From NCBI GenBank assembly GCA_964035545.1, contig OZ037767.1, positions 5,579,680 through 5,643,679 of the forward strand: a stretch of 64,000 nucleotides of DNA, given 5' to 3'. The notes under the pieces are model-generated. The model was not told the origin of the DNA. It searched no databases and worked only from the letters and a program-made list of their open reading frames with translations. Shown piece after piece: positions 61,549 to 64,000 of the stretch. Numbering within the stretch: the stretch's first letter is position 1; each line of letters starts with the position of its first letter. The translations under genes were made by a program, and so were the position numbers. The stretch is from Bugula neritina (Eukaryota; Bryozoa; Gymnolaemata; Cheilostomatida; Bugulidae).

Positions 61549-64000
61549 TAATCCCACTGTTTTAAGCTGAAAGAGCAAATGATATTATATCTTGTATTAC
61601 ACCACCTTAGTCCTAAATAGTATGATTAAACCTGCATATGAAGTTTCCACTTTACGTTCTCACGGCTTATGACCAATTGTGGTGCATAAGTAGAGTCTGA
61701 TACTCATTTACCACTGAATAAACTACTAGGCTGGAAAAGTGCACATGTTGGATTTTATTTTTATTTCTAACGTATAACCAGGAATCAATCAGCAAGCAAT
61801 GGTTTACTACCCACTACCAACCGTGAAACCTATTAAACAATCTTAACTATATAATACGTGACCAACTGACAGTAATACAAAACATAAATACAAGAAATAT
61901 CATTATTGATCGAAGCTAAAACACTATAAATTATCAAAAGAACAAAACTTGAATATAAAATGATATAATGTAATACAAAATAGCTACCTTGTGTGTCTAC
62001 GCCTAGTTGGATACTGATTACTAATTGTATTTGTCATTTACTTGCTGTAAGTAACTGTAACGGCCAGCATGGCCCTTTTGCAACACATTCTGTTAGTGCA
62101 AATAAATAAAAACCCAAGTAATGAAAATGCATCCACAGACTACTTATACTTAAAGGATTGCTCTATCTTGTCTAATAAATGGCCATTTAGGTCAAACACA
62201 CATAATATTGTGTTTTTCTAAGCATGCATTGACAAAAAGCATTTGACCAAAGGTAGAAAAAGTTAGTTGAAGTTGAGGGTGTAGATTGGTAACAGCCAAA
62301 ACGCCGATTTTGAAATGAGCTGGGAAATGTGACATAACAGCGCCAGCAATCCTGCTGGTCACGTGACTATACAAATGAATAACTATAGAAATATGACTGT
62401 GAGATGTGATCTTTCAGCTCGTAATTTGTATATTTATAGAAGTGCAAATGTGAATTATCTCAATCTATAGTTTTTTGACATTTTAAATAACATGTATGTG
62501 ATAACATTAGGACATATTTTGCTTGTAAACATTAGAAAAAAGCATTGCAAAAACATGCATTCTTTAGGATGAATGCCTGCGATCGATCTAAACTAGGTCA
62601 GATTGTGCAATATTACGGGCACACCAAAGCTGACCTATATAGCGCGCTGTAACTGCTTGAGCGTTATTGGTTGATGTTGTGCTCAGCAACCTTGAATACT
62701 AGCGTTATAGTTAGCACGTGCAGCATAGTTACTGGCGTTCACACGTCACGTATTAGGCTATTCTTTTTCATGGCTGAAAATTTTACCTCCCTCAAAATTG
62801 GAATTTTGAAAAGCTGTTTTCTAGACACATATCCCTTTGCAAAGCCACAATTGTTTGCATACACATTAGATTGTGGTTCATAATTATGATGTGATTGTAA
62901 TAAACTAAGATTGAGCAATCCTTTAACTTGTCAACCTTATTCTCATTAACTTTTAACCATATTTGTTTTCCATAGCATTAGCACCTGTTTTGAACTGTGT
63001 TACGTTAGCCTACACACCTTGTAAACTAATCAGTTTTTAACTAGCCATATAAATACTTGTAAGCTACACATCATGCTTTGTTCTAGACTTGGCCTAGCCA
63101 TGGTGGGTCAAGTGCTAGAGCCATGACTAGTGCAGCCGTTTTATAGAACTAGTAGAGCCAATCAGGTAATACAGTTATTCTTAATAATTACTAATATCTT
63201 TACATTTTAATAGAATATGAAACCTTAATTGTTTGACAATAACTTGGTGACTTATTATACTACATCTTTGCATATTTTTACTAACATGTTGTTTTATACA
63301 TTACTATTATAGTTTTCATGTTGCCTTATGGCATCAGTCGAGACTTACGGCTCCAATAAAGTACCATCAACACCAAAACCTATAAACCCGCTACAGTAAC
63401 TTAAAATAAAACCTTTTCTCTAATGCAACAGCTTAATAGCTAACAGTAGCCAGCTATATAGCTGAGTTATTCTAGCTTTGCAATTAAATTAGCAATAAGA
63501 ACTAATGGTGGAACAGGCACGAACCTCTGCCCAGATAAAGTGTGGTCCCCAAACCCAGTCTAGTTCAAGAAGAAACTTTATAGTATATACGGTGCAAACA
63601 TGCAATACACGTACCAATAACAATACTAATAGTATTATAAAACTAGAAGGTTTCCAATGAATAAATAAGCTGCAAATGCAACTGGCACTGCAAAACTTGT
63701 GCAAGTTGAAGTAGTGACCCATAACTGAGGAGTTACCATTACATTTATAGAAACAGTATTAGTCTAAGTATTATCAACAGTATAAATATAATATTAATAA
63801 CTACAAGTATAACTATAATTTATAAGTATGACTATAGACTTAGAGTATACTATAAGATTAGGTACAACTGTGATGTTTTATTGAACACTATTTGTGTAGC
63901 CTAGGCTGCCTGTAAGTGTATGGTATAGTGTGATGTTCTGTGACGAATGGGCACCAAACAATATTAACAAATAAACATAATAAGTCAACACTGGTTATAA
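61549..64000. other. 5' flank of CENP-E
   Basis: No coding exon was recognised upstream of the CENP-E ATG. A CAG acceptor-like site lies about 15 bp before the ATG, so a non-coding first exon farther right is possible. The only other clear feature is the TTAA-flanked transposon at 62154-62922. The last 300 bp are AT-rich low-complexity sequence. Confidence 0.5.
62154..62922. mobile_element. TTAA-flanked non-autonomous DNA transposon, copy 2
   Basis: 769 bp, the same length as the copy at 21993-22761 and nearly the same sequence. It is flanked by TTAA at 62150-62153 and 62923-62926. Terminal repeats are AGGATTGCTCTATCTT at the left and the complement of AGGATTGCTCAATCTT at the right. It has no transposase. 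Confidence 0.92.

Overview
The window is metazoan nuclear DNA: AT-rich, with many short exons of about 60-400 bp, GT-AG introns, SINEs, MITEs and minisatellites. An interferon regulatory factor (IRF) DNA-binding domain, a CENP-E kinesin and a galactose-3-O-sulfotransferase all point to an animal. The small introns and the repeat content suit a marine invertebrate, perhaps a lophotrochozoan, but no species marker is visible. No bacterial, organellar or viral segment was recognised.

Five protein-coding genes were reconstructed exon by exon from splice signals and reading-frame continuity. From left to right: (1) the 5' part of a Gal3ST-type sulfotransferase (minus, 471-2803, continuing off the left edge); (2) a complete PPP4R3/SMEK regulatory subunit of protein phosphatase 4 (minus, 14 exons, 848 aa, 5741-15174); (3) a complete, unusually built IRF-domain gene (minus, 17 exons, about 934 aa, 18381-27641); (4) a complete RBM25 splicing factor (plus, 16 exons, 715 aa, 30393-37643); (5) a complete CENP-E kinesin (minus, 42 coding exons, 1908 aa, 38010-61548) that ends in the CKTQ farnesylation box. 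RBM25 and CENP-E are tail to tail. The IRF gene and RBM25 are divergent, about 2.75 kb apart, and that spacer holds a cluster of ISRE-like motifs.

The genes are not an operon or a pathway cluster. They are separate housekeeping and regulatory loci: phosphatase targeting, innate-type transcription control, splicing, mitosis and glycan sulfation.

The most unusual points are: the IRF protein, whose perfect Trp-spaced DNA-binding domain sits behind an acidic N-terminus and is followed by a roughly 730-residue tail with no IRF-association domain I can recognise but with a Cys-type module and a coiled coil; tandem duplication of a phase-1 coiled-coil exon in CENP-E (six copies); minisatellites that repeatedly lie directly against exon edges; and several non-autonomous transposon families with readable ends and target-site duplications (TTAA, 8-bp hAT-like, 5-bp, and TA).
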